64,000 nt of DNA from NCBI RefSeq assembly GCF_035046505.1, contig NC_089825.1, forward strand, positions 4,413,063-4,477,062, in the 5' to 3' direction. Position 1 is the first letter of the stretch. Every line of letters begins with the position of its first letter. Positions 40,026 to 50,928 of the stretch are shown piece by piece. Source of the stretch: Tiliqua scincoides (Eukaryota > Chordata > Lepidosauria > Squamata > Scincidae). The notes beneath the pieces were generated by a model. The model had not been told where the DNA came from, did not search any database, and saw only the letters and a program-made list of their open reading frames with translations. The position numbers and the translations under genes are program-made.

Positions 40026-40474
40026 TGTTGGCGGAATCTTAAAAAATGGGTTTCCTCTTTTGGGGGGAAGCAGAGTAGCTTCAGCAGCAGACCCCCCCCC
40101 CCTTGCTGGGAATCAACCCAGCTGACTGCTAATCAAGAAAGACAAACGACAATGGCTGGTTGAAGTTACAAAAGAAGTCATTTACTCACGGTTCCATAGA
40201 AGCATGTTTACAGCATCTGATTATGATCAGAGGTTACATTAAACTTAAGACAACAAGGCCCTGGAGCTGCCTTGTCCTGCGTGCCATGTAGTCAAGGTGG
40301 CGGCGCCAGCAGAGCCCTGCTGGGTGCCACCTTGTCAGGTCAGTGGTCAGTGAGGAAGAGGGGGCGTGCTTGGAGAGAAGGGGAAGGTTATAGGGTCTGG
40401 GCCACACCCCCACATAGGTCATCCAAAGGGGCAGGTCATCTGGTCAGCAGATGGAGTTGAACCAAACTCCAACA
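40026..40474 (-). mobile_element. Solo LTR (endogenous retrovirus-type fossil), family A
   Basis: 449 bases, TG...CA ends when read on the minus strand, flanked by a perfect 5-bp duplication ACTAA (40021-40025 and 40475-40479). No internal coding part remains. A second copy, inverted relative to it, is at 51775-52295. Moderately old from the difference between the copies. The exact superfamily is not known; 5-bp duplications fit several LTR groups. Confidence 0.8.
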
Positions 40475-40559
40475 ACTAATGGGATAGCTAAGGCATCTAT
40501 CTGCTATGTGGGGTCAAAGGTTTTGCTGCCCCCCCCCCACTGCAAAATCAAATTTAATT

Positions 40560-40755
40560 AAGTAAATAAAAAGTATGCTCCTGATTGGTTGGAGACACTG
40601 CTGGGGTGAAGAGGGTGGTTATTCTCCCTCTGCTAAATATAAGAGGAGCACCCCTTGAAAAAGTGCCTCTTTACCCAGTTAGCAGGAGTAGCTGTATTAT
40701 GATAATATGAGAACTGACTCATATTAACACCTTACTGGTGTATCATGACAACATC
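40560..40755. repeat. Probable squamate interspersed repeat
   Basis: Contains CTCCCTCTGCTAAATATAAG, GAGGAGCACC and GCCTCTTTACCCAGTTAGCA, phrases I associate with a dispersed squamate repeat. Ends not defined. Confidence 0.4.
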
Positions 40756-40960
40756 TCATGATCTGGAGGCCAGGATGGAGGCCAGATCAGAACGAAACAT
40801 CTGAATTGTTGTGGCTCTTGAAAGATAGAGCCTTCTTTCAATTGTAAAAATCCCTACGGGGATTTAAATAAGCCTGCCTATGTAAACCACCTTGAATAAC
40901 ATCTTGAATAAAGTCAAAGAAAGGCGGTATATAAATACCTGTATTATTATTATTATCTCA
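40755..40960 (+). repeat. tRNA-derived SINE, 5'-truncated
   Basis: Shares its body and tail with the copy at 55945-56375: TGTAAAAATCCC, CTGCCTATGTAAACCACC, AAAGGCGGTATATAAATACC and (ATT)n. Lacks the tRNA-like head. Confidence 0.7.
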
Positions 40961-41867
40961 TTGGCTCTCAGAGCAATCAGTCTCAGATCAATTTTGAGTT
41001 AAAGAAATCAATTTCTTGTTCCATAAGGCAGTTGTGTTTTCATTCTCTGGTTATTGGCCATGACATTAGATAGAATGCAGATATTCCCATGCGGTTTATT
41101 TCATTTCATTCTGCATTAAGTTATCTCTCCAGCGGTACATGATGGCATTCTTCGTAGATACCAAGGTTTTCACAATTTTGGCCACTAGTGTCATGCTCAG
41201 CTTGTTGCCCGCCTAAAGCTTGCTGTCCGGCGCAATTGCTATCCCTTGTACCCCCTTAGCTACGCCACTGCGGTGCGCATTCCTTTGCAGGTTTCAGGGA
41301 GAAGAGAGGGAGCAGGTCTCCTCCTCTCTCCAGGACTGGAACCGGGCTGGCTCCTGCAATGGGCCTATCTGGTGAGAGATTCTGGGCGGGCGGAGGAATG
41401 ATGCAGCGTGACTGTGGAACTCTTCAGATGCAGTGGGGGTAATTTGCGGAGGAGCGGGATGGCCTTGCTACCTGTGGACTCCTGAGCACCGCCTGGCGGG
41501 CAGCGAGGGTGGGGGAGGGCTGCTTGCCTTCTTGCGTGCTGCTTGTAGGCCTCCCAAGGAGGCAGCTGGTTGGAAAGAAGCAGCGGCCTGGACGAGCCAG
41601 ACGGCCCCATTAGGCCTGATCCGCAGCCAGCCAGCCTCTTCCGACGCGCTCATGGAAGGGAAGCAAGTCCTAGGCAGGTCCTACGGGACAGGACGGGCAA
41701 CGGGGCACGCCCTTCTAGGGGCCGGGCAGGGACCTGCAGGTCACCATCGCACCAGCCAGCACCGCTCCTCTGGTGCTCCCACGCTCATGCTGGGATGAAA
41801 CAGCCGGGAGGCGAGACGTGGGCAGGCGGGCGGAGGAAGCCTCTGGCTGGGGGACCAACCTGGGGAA

Positions 41868-42071
41868 AAGTCCATCACAGGTTACAAGCCAAGGTAGGTG
41901 TGTGCAAGCTCCTGGTTTTGGAGGTAGGCTGCCTCAGAGTGCCAGAAGCGGGACGCAGGTTGTGCCTGTGGTCTTGTGTGCTCCCTGGGGCATCTGGTGG
42001 GCCACTGAGAGATACAGGAAGCTGGACTAGATGGGCCTTTGGCCTGATCCAGCGGGGCTCTTCTGTTCTTA
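41868..42071 (+). repeat. CR1 3'-end fragment
   Basis: CR1 tail from CCATCACAGGTTACAAGCC to GGCTCTTCTGTTCTTA. More diverged than other copies. The stretch 41280-41867 before it has nothing recognised. Confidence 0.8.
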
Positions 42072-42079
42072 CCAGGAGC

Positions 42080-42840
42080 GCAGCGCAGCAGCCGACGAGG
42101 ACCGGTGGAAGAAGCGACGGACCGGCCGGTGGTGCTGGCTGCCCCACTTCACATGGAGGGCACCTACAGCGCCGCCTACTGGGCAGCGGGTGTAACCGGC
42201 CCCACTCCCTCACCCACTCTCAGGCTCAGGCCGCTGGTTGGGGGGTGAGGCGGTCCGGCTCTCGATCCCCCAGTGCCTGGCGGGGCGCTCGGACAACGTC
42301 TCCTTAGCTTTCCTCGCCTCACCCGGCCGTCCGAGCAGCCTCTTGCAGCCCCCGGAGCTGCTCCCAGACCCCCTTGACCTGCACCTGGCGAGCGACTCTC
42401 CGGGCTTGCAGCGCCCTCTGCCGGAGGTCTGTGGCAGCGACCCCGTTTGCCGGCGCTTGCGCTCGAGCCGCCGCCCCCGCCGACGGGACGGAAGAGCCTT
42501 CCTTTCCCCAGGCGGTGCAGCGGCCTCCACCCCCCGTCCGCAAGGCCGTCTTCCTTCGGAACGGCTCTGGCCTTCCCTTCCTACGTGGCTCGGCTGGCAG
42601 CCTTCAGTCCGCGGCTGCGGCAGCTACAAGCGACGGGCCAGTGAACTACCGCTCGCCGGCCGAGCCCTCCGGAGACCCAGCAGACGGTCTCCCAGGGCAG
42701 GAGTCCCGCCCCGCCGGAACGTCCATCTCCCGTGCTGGAGCGAAAGGGGCTCCCTTACTCCATTTGACAAGGCGGAGGAGTAACGGAGCGGCCACAGCTG
42801 CCAAGAGGAGACGGCGAGGATGCTCAGGTACACGGGGGGG
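42080..42840. other. Isolated CpG-rich island without recognised gene
   Basis: High CpG density between the GBX1 upstream region and ASB10. Open on both strands; a minus-strand frame (about 42319-42600) with ALQARRVARQVQVKGVWEQL looks helical and ends near a GTGAGG donor-like site at 42325, but has no in-frame ATG. Could be a non-coding promoter island. I do not call a gene. Confidence 0.35.
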
Positions 42841-44150
42841 GGGGCTCCCCAAAACGCCGCTCTGCAGCGACTTACCGCAACCCTTCACCCAGGCCAGCTC
42901 TGGGAGTCCCAGTGGCACTTTGCTGACCTCCCAGATCCTGGGAGGCTGCTTAGAGCCAGGCTTTCAAAGCAGCTCGCCCCACCCCAAGGGCTCTCTCTTC
43001 TCCCCCCCCCAGAGGAAACACCAACTTCTGCCTAACCCTCCCCAGGAGAGAGGCCTTCAGCAGGTGGGTCACGACCCAGAAGGGGGTTGCTGGTTCAGAG
43101 GCTCAGGTGTGCCTGTCTGAATAGTGGCCCAGGCTAGGATGGGAGAGGAAGTCAGTCCCACCTGCAGGGCCCTTTTGATCAGTGGGCCCCATCAGGCTCC
43201 CCCCCAGCTGCTGGCTCTCCCTCTGCATCCCCTTTCACAGCCTCCCCCCCCCCAAGCTGTTGGCCCCTGCCCTCTCTCCAAATGGACTGGGACCCAGAGG
43301 AAAGAAGGGGCAGACGCCGATGGGGGGGGTCCACCTGGTTCAGTGTTGCTGGCACAGGCAGACAGCAGCGACACTCCAGGGGCTCAGGCGGGATTCTTTC
43401 TCTGCCCTGCGGGAAATGGACCCTTCCATATGCAAAGTAGGGGTGGCTCCCCCCACTGGGCTATGACCCCTCCCAAAGTGCAGGCTGATGGTCAGCAGTA
43501 CCCTGTCAGCTGGTGGTCCCAGGCAGGCACTTGCCGCACCTGACTCCTTGCCCCAGGCCTTCTTGGACTGGCTTGTCCTCCCAGTTGTGTAGACAGTGCA
43601 GCGACTCCTGCAGCGCCATCCCCAAGGCCACCAGAATGGTTCTGATCTGATGAGCGTGGCACTCAACAAATGCTCCAGAAGCCCCCACCCCCATCATAAT
43701 AAAAAGGATAAAGAGAGAGACTTGAGCAGCTGGTAAAGTGAAACTTTTTTTAGTCTCATAAAGCTGGGTGGGTCCTGATAAGAGTGTTGTTTTAAGAAGT
43801 GGGTCCCAGTGTAGAAACGTTTGGGAATCCCTGGCTTCAACCATTCTAATATTGCATAGATCTGACTTCCAAAACATTGTTTTCTAATACAGCCTCCTGT
43901 TTTCTGACCTAATTAATGGCAAGATGTCTGCTGCAGCCGGTTCCCAGCGTTCTGGCAGGAAAGAGGTTAATAAAGGCACCCATCTGCGCCATTCGCTCAT
44001 GCAGTGTCCAGCCCAGCTTCCACACTGCCCCCTTTTGCCATACTGAACAGAGGGGTGGGGGCTCAGGGGTCTTCTTGCAGGTTGTCTCGCCGCAGAGCCA
44101 GGAGGTGGGGGTTGTGTGTGTGGCAAGAGGCCAGCTCTGCACCAGGCTGG
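42841..44150. other. Intergenic region downstream of ASB10
   Basis: No gene or repeat recognised except A/T-richer sequence at 43680-43920. The ASB10 3'UTR should occupy part of it, but I saw no AATAAA on the minus strand close to the stop. Confidence 0.5.
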
Positions 44151-44336
44151 CTAGTAGAGCACGTCCTCAAAGTGGAGCAGCAGGAACTTGTGCAGGGCTG
44201 GTGGCAGGTGCAGCTCAGGCAGGACCTTCAGCAGGCGGCCCTCGAGGGTGCTCCGGAGGGCACAGCGGGCCAGATGCTGCAGGGAGCGGGGGCTCTGACC
44301 CAGGGAGAAGAGGGACTGGAAGAACCTGGCATGCTG
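44151..44336 (-). CDS. ASB10: ASB10 last exon: SOCS box
   Basis: The acceptor is ttgcag and the stop TAG lies at 44153-44151. It encodes QHARFFQSLFSLGQSPRSLQ and then the SOCS box: HLARCALRSTLEGRL, the BC-box-like Leu/Cys/Arg pattern that binds Elongin C, and ELHLPPALHKFLLLHFEDVL, the Cul5-box-like part. The terminal VLY matches the family end. I saw no canonical AATAAA within about 500 bases downstream. Confidence 0.93.
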   Translation of the reverse strand, partial: QHARFFQSLFSLGQSPRSLQHLARCALRSTLEGRLLKVLPELHLPPALHKFLLLHFEDVLY

Positions 44337-47300
44337 CTGCAAAGAGAGAGGGGAGAGGGTTACAACCGGGGGCAGCAGCAGGCATCCTGGGGAGAGGAAG
44401 CCCTGTTTGCTTTCCTGCCCCCCCCCCACATTGGGTGGGGTCTGCCTAGGGTCAACGCAAGGAAGGCCTCAGTCCCACTAGCCTGCTGCATTAGCAGGAT
44501 GCCCCTCAGAAGAACATGTCCCTCTGGATCAGGCCATGGGCCCATCCAGTCCAGCTTCCTGTATCTCATAGCGGCCCACCAAATGCCCCAGGTTGCACCC
44601 TCTGGTGGGTGGGCACCAACTGGCTCCTCACTGGTGCAGTTGGGGACCCAGAGAAGGCCCAGACTGCTCCCACTTCACAGTCACCTGCAGCAGCTCGCCC
44701 GGGACCGCCTCTGCCCACTCTTCCGTGATGCGCACGTGCTCGTAAGTGTTGACCAAGGCTTCAATGGTGCGAGGGGAGGCACAGCAGTGGCGCAGCACCT
44801 GCAGAAGTGGGGTCAAGGGAGAGAGAACCAGAATGGGGGGCCTCAGAGGTCTGCATCTAAGTATGCCAAACCCAGAGGGTTCTGTGGGGCTCATGCGAAC
44901 ATTGGCTGTGTGCCAAGGAGTATTCAGACATGCACCTGTGAGGAACAGTGCGCCTGCTTTCATACACAGGTTCACCACACCTTGTGAACCTCCCTGGTTT
45001 TAATGGGGGGGGGGTGTTCAGGGTGATTTGCCAAAGGCCCAGTCTGACCACTGACTGGTCCTACCTCACTACCTAGCAAGGGAAGTGGCAGCTGCTGACA
45101 GTGACAGAAGCCATGAGCAGTGGGAGGAGGTCTGCAAAGAGCTGGGCTCATATAAGAGGCCTTTCAAGTGGCTAGTCCTCAGCTTCAATGTCTGCCAGCT
45201 CCCAGCCCTCTAACCACCCTCCCTGCTTCCTGTCCCCACCCCCTCTCCATCACTGGCCCTCCTGCTCCCTTCACATGGTTCTCCCCCTGGCACTTTCAGG
45301 TCCAAGATGGAGACAGCAAACTAGCTGTGCTGAAGTGCTCTGTGCCGCACATGGCGAGCTGCACAGGCACCACAAAGCAGCAGCCAGAGGTGGCCCTGGG
45401 CCACTCCCATCCCAGGCCTGGCTTTCCTCACCTGGCCTCAGGGGTCCAACAACTTAGACAGGCCCCCTTGACTATGGCTTCCCTTCCTAGGGCGAGACTC
45501 CAGAGTCAACTGCAATGAGTTCTATCCTCATTATCTAGTGTTAATAGGAGATTAATTAATGTTAATAGTTGATTTTCCTGCATTATCCCAAAGGGGGGGA
45601 GCAATTTGCCAAGTCTGGGAATTAAGACCAGCTGTTAACCCTTTCCAAGAGGTGTGGCCAAGAGCAACTGGTGGCTGCTGGTGATGGGGGGATGGCTCCC
45701 ATGTCACACTGCTTGACTGCTCAGCAGAGCCTCCCAGCAGTGTGGGCACCTGGAGTACTGACACCCCTACACTCCTTTAGGCCCAGGGGAGATGACTAGA
45801 TCCTCTGTGGTGGCTGGCCACCTTCTGGCTAGCCTTGTAGTGCCCTTGGACCAAAGGCACAGCAACAGGTAGCTCCAAACTCATGTCATAGAAGAGAGTG
45901 GAACAGGAGTTCTCCTGGAGGGTGTAACAAGACAGCCCAGACCCCCAACTAGATGCCAAGATGCCCTGCCTCATGCTCTTGGAGGGAGAGACTTTGACAC
46001 CACACCTTGTGAACCAGAATGCGCCCAAAATCATCTCCGCCACCCCACATTCCCACTACCCAGTGGGATGGTCCCACTACCATCTGCTCATGGCTGCCCC
46101 AGCAGCCTGAACTGAACTCTGAGGCAGGGCTGAGGCATCCTCAACCATGAGAGGCCAGGAGGAGGACTGCACAAAAGCCTTTCCCTTTCGGGGGTCACCA
46201 CAGAGAAGATCCTGTCCTACAGGCAAGCTGCACAAAATTTGCCCTCTGAATGACCACCCCTTTAAACTTTTTAAATAAGCGACAGATTCTGGTGGAGCTG
46301 GAATAAAAGGTGGCCATTTGGAGCAGATTGCTTGGAACAGCCGCCCCTGGAATCAGATGGGAAGGCAATCCAGTTCATGCCAGCTGGGTGCACTGGGAAG
46401 GTTTCGCCCCCCCCCCAATCTGGCTACACCAGTTTGGACCGGCGGGTGGCTGTCTTGAGAGCCCTCATGACACCCCTGAGAGCTACTTGCTTGCTCTGTA
46501 GGCAGTAGTACAGCCATGATGCGCCACGGGGGCAGTCCGAGCACCTCACCCAGGGATCTCCAGCCAGGTGATTGAGCGGGCAGAACCCATAAGAACAGCC
46601 CCACTGGATCAGGCCATAGGCCCATCTAGTCCAGCTTCCTGTATCTCACAGCGGCCCATCAAATGCCCCAGGGAGCACACCAGATAACAACAGACCTCAT
46701 CCTGGTGCCCTCCCCTGCATCTGGCATTCTGACATAACCCATTTCTAAAATCAGGAGGTTGCGCATACACATCATGGCTTGTACCCCATAATGGATTTTT
46801 CCTCCAGAAACTTGTCCAATCCCCTTTTAAAGGCGTCCAGGCTAGACGCCAGCACCACATCCTGTGGCAAGGAGTTCCACAGACCGATCACACGCTGAGT
46901 AAAGAAATATTTTCTTTTGTCTGTCCTAACCCGCCCAACACTCAATTTGAGTGGATGTCCCCTGATTCTGGTGTTATGTGAGAGTGTAAAGAGCATCTCC
47001 CTATCCACTCTGTCCATCCCCTGCATAATTTTGTATGTCTCAATCATGTCCCCCCTCAGGCGCCTCTTTTCTAGGCTGAAGAGGCCCAAATGCCGTAGCC
47101 TTTCCTCATAAGGAAGGTGCCCCAGCCCCGTAATCATCTTAGTCGCTCTCTTTTGCACCTTTTCCATTTCCACTATGTCTTTTTTGAGATGTGGCGACCA
47201 GAACTGGACACAATACTCCAGGTGTGGCCTTACCATCGATTTGTACAACGGCATTATAATACTAGCCGTTTTGTTCTCAATACCCTTCCTAATGATCCCA

Positions 47301-49226
47301 AGCCTTCTTCACTGACCTTCTTCACTGCAGCCGCACATTGGGTCGACACTTTCATCGACCTGTCCACCACCACCCCAAGGCGGGGAGGAGGGCTGTTCCC
47401 CAGAACTTGGCAGGGGCTTGCCCCTCGCTCCGCGGCAGAGCCCGGGCCACGCCCGCCCCGTCGAGTCCCGCCTGCCCTGAGAGAAGAAGTGAAAGGGCTG
47501 CGGAAGGCGGCCGGGCCGGGCCGGGCCCTCGGCCCAGAGCAGAGGCTCCTGGGGCCGGGCGAGGAGGAGCGCAGGGTGGGCGAGGCTGCTGCTGCGGCGG
47601 GAAGCCACCCACCTTGAGGAGCGCTCCGGGCCAGACGCGCACGGCGCCGTGGTTGAGCAGCTCGCGCACCACCAGCTCGGGCCGGCGCTCCAGCTTGTAG
47701 GCGGCCACCTGCAGGATGTTGTGCAGCGCCGTGTTGCCGCTGTAGCTCATGACGTTGACGGCGGCGCCGCGGGCCAGGAGCAGCGCCACCACGCGGGCGT
47801 GGGCGTTCCTGCAGGCCTGGTGCAGCGGCCGCTGCTGGTCGCGGTCGGCGCTGTTCACGCGCGCGCCGGCGCTCACCAGCTGCTGGCACACGTCGAACAA
47901 GTCGCCCTCCGGCTGCGGCTGGGCGCAGGCGGCGTTCAGCGGGGTCTGTCCCGCGGCGTTCTCAGCCTCCAGGGCGGCCCCGCAGCGCAGCAGGAGCCGG
48001 ACGTGCGCCGCCAGGCCCAGGCGCGCCGCCACGTGCAGGGGGGTGTCCTCCTCCTCCTCCGACGTGCAGTTCACGCGCGCTCCGTGGCTCAGCAGGAGCC
48101 GGGCGCACCTGCCGGGAGGGGGCAGAGCTGTCGCCGGAGAGCGCCGGGCCCGCGCACCTTCCCCCCCCCCCCGGCGAGGGTGCCCCCTCCTGCAGGTCTG
48201 CCCTTCCGTCCCAATCCGGAAGCGGGAATTGGGGGCAGTGGCCGCAGCCTTCCCCATCTACGGCCTCCTGGACGGGCGGCCCTGCACCACCTGCCGCGGG
48301 AGCTGGCAGTAGGTGAGAGCTCAGGGCGATTCCCTCCCCGGCCTCCGGAGTGCAAGCCAAGCGAGACTGCAGCTTCCTCAGAGGGTTAGGATCCCGTGCA
48401 TGCGTCATGCCAGCCAGCCCCAGGCCCCCGCAGGGCCCCTGCTGCCCAGCGCCTTGCCACCTGCGTGGCTCGCAAGGGCCACAGCCGGATCCTGCTGCCC
48501 CGCTGGCCCCCAGCGCCATATCCCAGGCCCCCACTTCCATCCTGGCTTGGCCACCCACCCATGCTCCGCGGCTCGGACACTCACTCGATGGAGCCCGGTG
48601 CTTGGCACATGTGCAGGGGCTGGTATCCGTCTTCCGAGACGGCCTCTGGGTTGGCTCCAAAGGTCAGCAGCAGCCGGACACAGTCGGTCGTGGCAGCCGC
48701 ACAGGCGGTGTGCAGGGCCGTCTTTCCCCCGCCCGGTGCCAGATCCACGTCGGCCCCGCGGAGTAGCAAGTGGCGCAGGCAGTCCAGGTAGCCCCGGCTG
48801 GCGGTGATGTGGAGCGGGGTGGTCAACTCTTGCTGATAGGTCAGTGACCAAAGTCCTGGAAGAGGAAAGAGAGCTGTCAGGGCAGGAGGCCAGGCCTGCC
48901 AGGCAGCGGCACACTGCACATGCTCAGAGGCTGTATTGGGAAGATCAGCACCACCTTCCCAATGGCCTCTTCCTCCTGGCCTTGGCAAGCAGGCTGGCCA
49001 GCTGCCCCCCCGCAGCCCACTGCCCACTCAGCGCACTCAGCCAGCGGAAGTTGGTGCGGTACTTCTTCCACTCATCCAGGTCACTGGTGTCGAAGACAGA
49101 GTTGGGCCCAATGCCGCTCTCGGGGTCTGCCAGCAGGCAGAGAATGGCACAGCCGTCCCCAGCCAGCAGGGCCTGCCAGTAGTCCAGAGCAGCACCTTCC
49201 GCCTTATGTGTCAAAATGGGGTCCAT
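44151..49226 (-). CDS. ASB10: ASB10, ankyrin repeat and SOCS box protein (5 exons, short N-terminal form)
   Basis: The minus-strand coding region joins 49037-49226, 48585-48855, 47613-48108, 44685-44798 and 44151-44336, in total 1257 bases or 418 residues plus stop; phases 1, 0, 0, 0 follow the two-base split at 48585. Known role: ASB proteins are substrate adaptors of Cullin-5 E3 ubiquitin ligases; ankyrin repeats bind the target and the SOCS box binds Elongin B/C. ASB10 is expressed in muscle and the eye outflow tract and has been linked to glaucoma. Seen here: the N-terminal SVFDTSDLDEWKKYRTNFRW block, the ELTTPLHI ankyrin start, about six or seven ankyrin repeats, and a SOCS box ending in HFEDVLY. 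Synteny next to GBX1 and the ALLNHGAVRVWPGAL-type motif favour ASB10 over ASB18. A second first exon exists near 54.4 kb. Confidence 0.93.
44511..44600 (-). repeat. CR1 3'-end fragment in ASB10 intron
   Basis: Reverse CR1 tail (CTGGATCAGGCCATGGGCCC to CCACCAAATGCCCCAGG) between the two last ASB10 exons. Confidence 0.8.
44685..44798 (-). CDS. ASB10: ASB10 exon before SOCS box
   Basis: A 38-codon exon, phase 0 on both sides, with acceptor ttctgcag and donor GTGACT. It encodes VLRHCCASPRTIEALVNTYE and HVRITEEWAEAVPGELLQ. The CPRTIEVLMNTY-type block is characteristic of ASB10 and places this segment just before the SOCS box. Confidence 0.93.
44799..46587. other. ASB10 intron, unique part
   Basis: No repeat recognised. 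At 45535-45590 an AT-rich islet with GGAGATTAATTAATGTTAAT resembles HNF1-type or paired homeodomain sites. Otherwise nothing. Confidence 0.5.
46588..47380 (-). repeat. CR1 LINE fragment in ASB10 intron
   Basis: Minus-strand copy with a 160-codon open frame (MPLYKSMVRPHLEYCVQFWS to FLEEKSIMGYKP). It closely resembles the copy at 36611-38045 and is equally young. 5'-truncated at about 47380, roughly 230 bases from the ASB10 donor at 47612. Confidence 0.9.
47613..48108 (-). CDS. ASB10: ASB10 exon: central ankyrin repeats
   Basis: A large 496-base exon with acceptor cggcag and donor GTGGGT. It encodes CARLLLSHGARVNCTSEEEE, DTPLHVAARLGLAAHVRLLL and further repeats up to VVRELLNHGAVRVWPGALLK. At least four ankyrin repeats are present. 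The exon is extremely GC-rich with many CG dinucleotides, in contrast to the other ASB10 exons. A CR1 copy ends only about 230 bases beyond its donor. Confidence 0.93.
48585..48855 (-). CDS. ASB10: ASB10 exon: first ankyrin repeats
   Basis: The acceptor is cttccag and the donor GTGAGT. It encodes LWSLTYQQELTTPLHITASR, then GYLDCLRHLLLRGADVDLAP and a repeat with GGGKTALHTACAAATTDCVR, ending in QPLHMCQAPGSIE. Three ankyrin units are visible by their TPLH/TALH cores. It is the common exon to which either first exon can join. Confidence 0.93.
49037..49226 (-). CDS. ASB10: ASB10 first coding exon (short form)
   Basis: The ATG at 49226 starts MDPILTHKAEGAALDYWQAL, which aligns with the mammalian isoform around its PALAFWQAVLAGD segment; no better upstream start is seen (the frame further up reads from a TTG and shows no similarity). 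The donor is GTGCGC, weaker than usual. It is supported because joining to 48855 gives FRWLRLWSLTYQQELTTPL, like the family. The exon could have a small upstream coding exon that I did not find. Confidence 0.8.
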
Positions 49227-49664
49227 GGGTCCCAAGAGGGTGGCAGTGATGGGGGAAGGAGCTGTGCTGCGCCCCAAAGCCTGTCTGCAGCTGCTCACCC
49301 GTCTGGGTATCAAATGGCAGCGGTTCTATTCTGGGGCACCTTCTGCCTTGTGACACATCCGAAAGGTCTGTTTAAAGGGGAAGGGAGACAACCAGAGTGG
49401 AAGTGACGCCTGAGGAAGGCAGGCAGGTTGCACTTTGCCAGTGTGGCCTGTTTTGACACAGAACTGGGCAATGGAATAAGGGCTCTGAGCCCCTGGAATA
49501 GGCTGCATACCCAGGCAATAGGAACACACAGGAGAAAAGTAGCAGGACTTCCAAAATTAAGTGGAAGTTGAAGAAAGGGCACATGAGTTCTGAGGGAGAA
49601 AGGATCCTCAGCATGATGTGGGGTACTTTTGATGACTTTTTTCACTGAAGGAGCTTTGCAAAAG

Positions 49665-50540
49665 ATAATTCTAGGATCCTAGTTGGAAGGAGCTGTCAAG
49701 GCCATCTAGTTGAGCCTCCTGCTTGAAGAGGAAAACCCTCCCTAGAGTCTTTCCAAAGGTGCCCATCAAGCTTCTGCTTGAAGACCTCCGGTGAGGGAGG
49801 GAAGACCCATCGCTTCCCTCCATGATTGGTTTCATTGTCAAAGTGAACTTACTGTTTCTTCTCCAGAAGTATCTTCCTGAAATCCACCCGGGATCTGCCC
49901 TCCTGCAGCTTGAGCCCCGAGAGCCCATCCCATCCTCTGGGGCAGCAAAGAACAAATCTTTCCCTGCCTCCCTGTGGTCTCCCATCAGGGGTTTGAGGAG
50001 TGTGGCCACGTCCCTCCCTGAGGCTGAATATACCAAGTTCCTGCCACCTTTCCTCCTAGGTCTGCTTTCCAGACCCCTGGCCATCCCCTTCTTGGACCCT
50101 GCTCCAGTTTGGCTGCATCCTTCTGCAGGTGTGGTGCCCAGAGTTGGATGCAGCAGCACTTGAGATGAGGCCTGAGCACTGCAGAGTAGAGTTGAGCCTC
50201 TGCCTTTCAGGCCTTGGAGGCCATGGTTCTACAAACGGAACCAGCAATTGCATTATCATTCTTTGCAGCTGCACCAGGCTGCTGGCTTATGTTTGCTGTG
50301 AGATCTACTGATACACCAAGAACCTTGTTACATGCTGTGCTGCCAAGCCAGGTATTGCCCATTCTCCTCTGTGGCTTTCACTTTTTCATGCCTAAGAGGA
50401 TAAGCTTGCATTTGTTGGACTCAGCCCAGCATTTCATTCTATCAGGTGCTCCTGGGTGCTTCTTCTGTCTTTTATGGTGTTACCTGTTCCTCTCAGTTGA
50501 ACCCCATTTGCAAATTGGATCCCTTTTATTCCTTCATCTA
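49665..50540 (-). repeat. CR1 LINE, classical amniote subfamily
   Basis: Reverse-strand CR1: GATCCTAGTTGGAAGGAGC with CATCTAGTTGAGCCTCC at the 3' end, then GGTGTGGTGCCCAGAGTTGG, and phrases such as GCATTTGTTGGACTCAGCCC from the RT region. Same subfamily as 16955-17535, longer. Old. Confidence 0.7.
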
Positions 50541-50683
50541 AGTCAGGGGTCTCCATACCCTGGCCTGGGGCCCACATCTGGCCCTCTGGATGATTTTATC
50601 CCTCTGGCAAGGTTCCCCAGCCTCTCAGAGTTAAAAATAGCTCAAAAGACACACTTCAGGTTTTCCAGGGTGAGTAGATACTG

Positions 50684-50928
50684 CATTCAGCCACTAGAGG
50701 TGCTGAATGAAATGCAGTGTAATGGAAAGAAATCCCATTCCATTGCATTACATTCAGCACCTTTAGTGGCTGACAGCCCAATCCTATGCATGTCTACTCA
50801 GAAGTAAGTCCCATTGGAGTCAATGGGGCTTACTCCCAGGGAAGTGTGGACAGGATTGGGCTGTGAATTAGGTATATACTTGGTGTGTTCCTCATTCAGC
50901 CATTAGAGGTGCTGAATGTAATGCAGCT
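50684..50928. mobile_element. Nested palindromic MITEs
   Basis: Two fold-back units adjoin. The first, 50684-50772, has arms TTCAGCCACTAGAGGTGCTG and CAGCACCTTTAGTGGCTGA. The second, 50773-50864, has arms ACAGCCCAATCCTATGCATG and GTGGACAGGATTGGGCTGT around TTACT/AGTAA pairs. A third arm copy (CATTCAGCCATTAGAGGTGC) follows at 50893-50926. A half copy of the second unit is at about 57133-57178. No transposase. Confidence 0.6.

Noticed and set aside
42374-43120. 248-codon plus-strand frame in the CpG island
   Set aside because: Basic/Ala-rich noise without start context or conserved motif; the minus strand is open as well.
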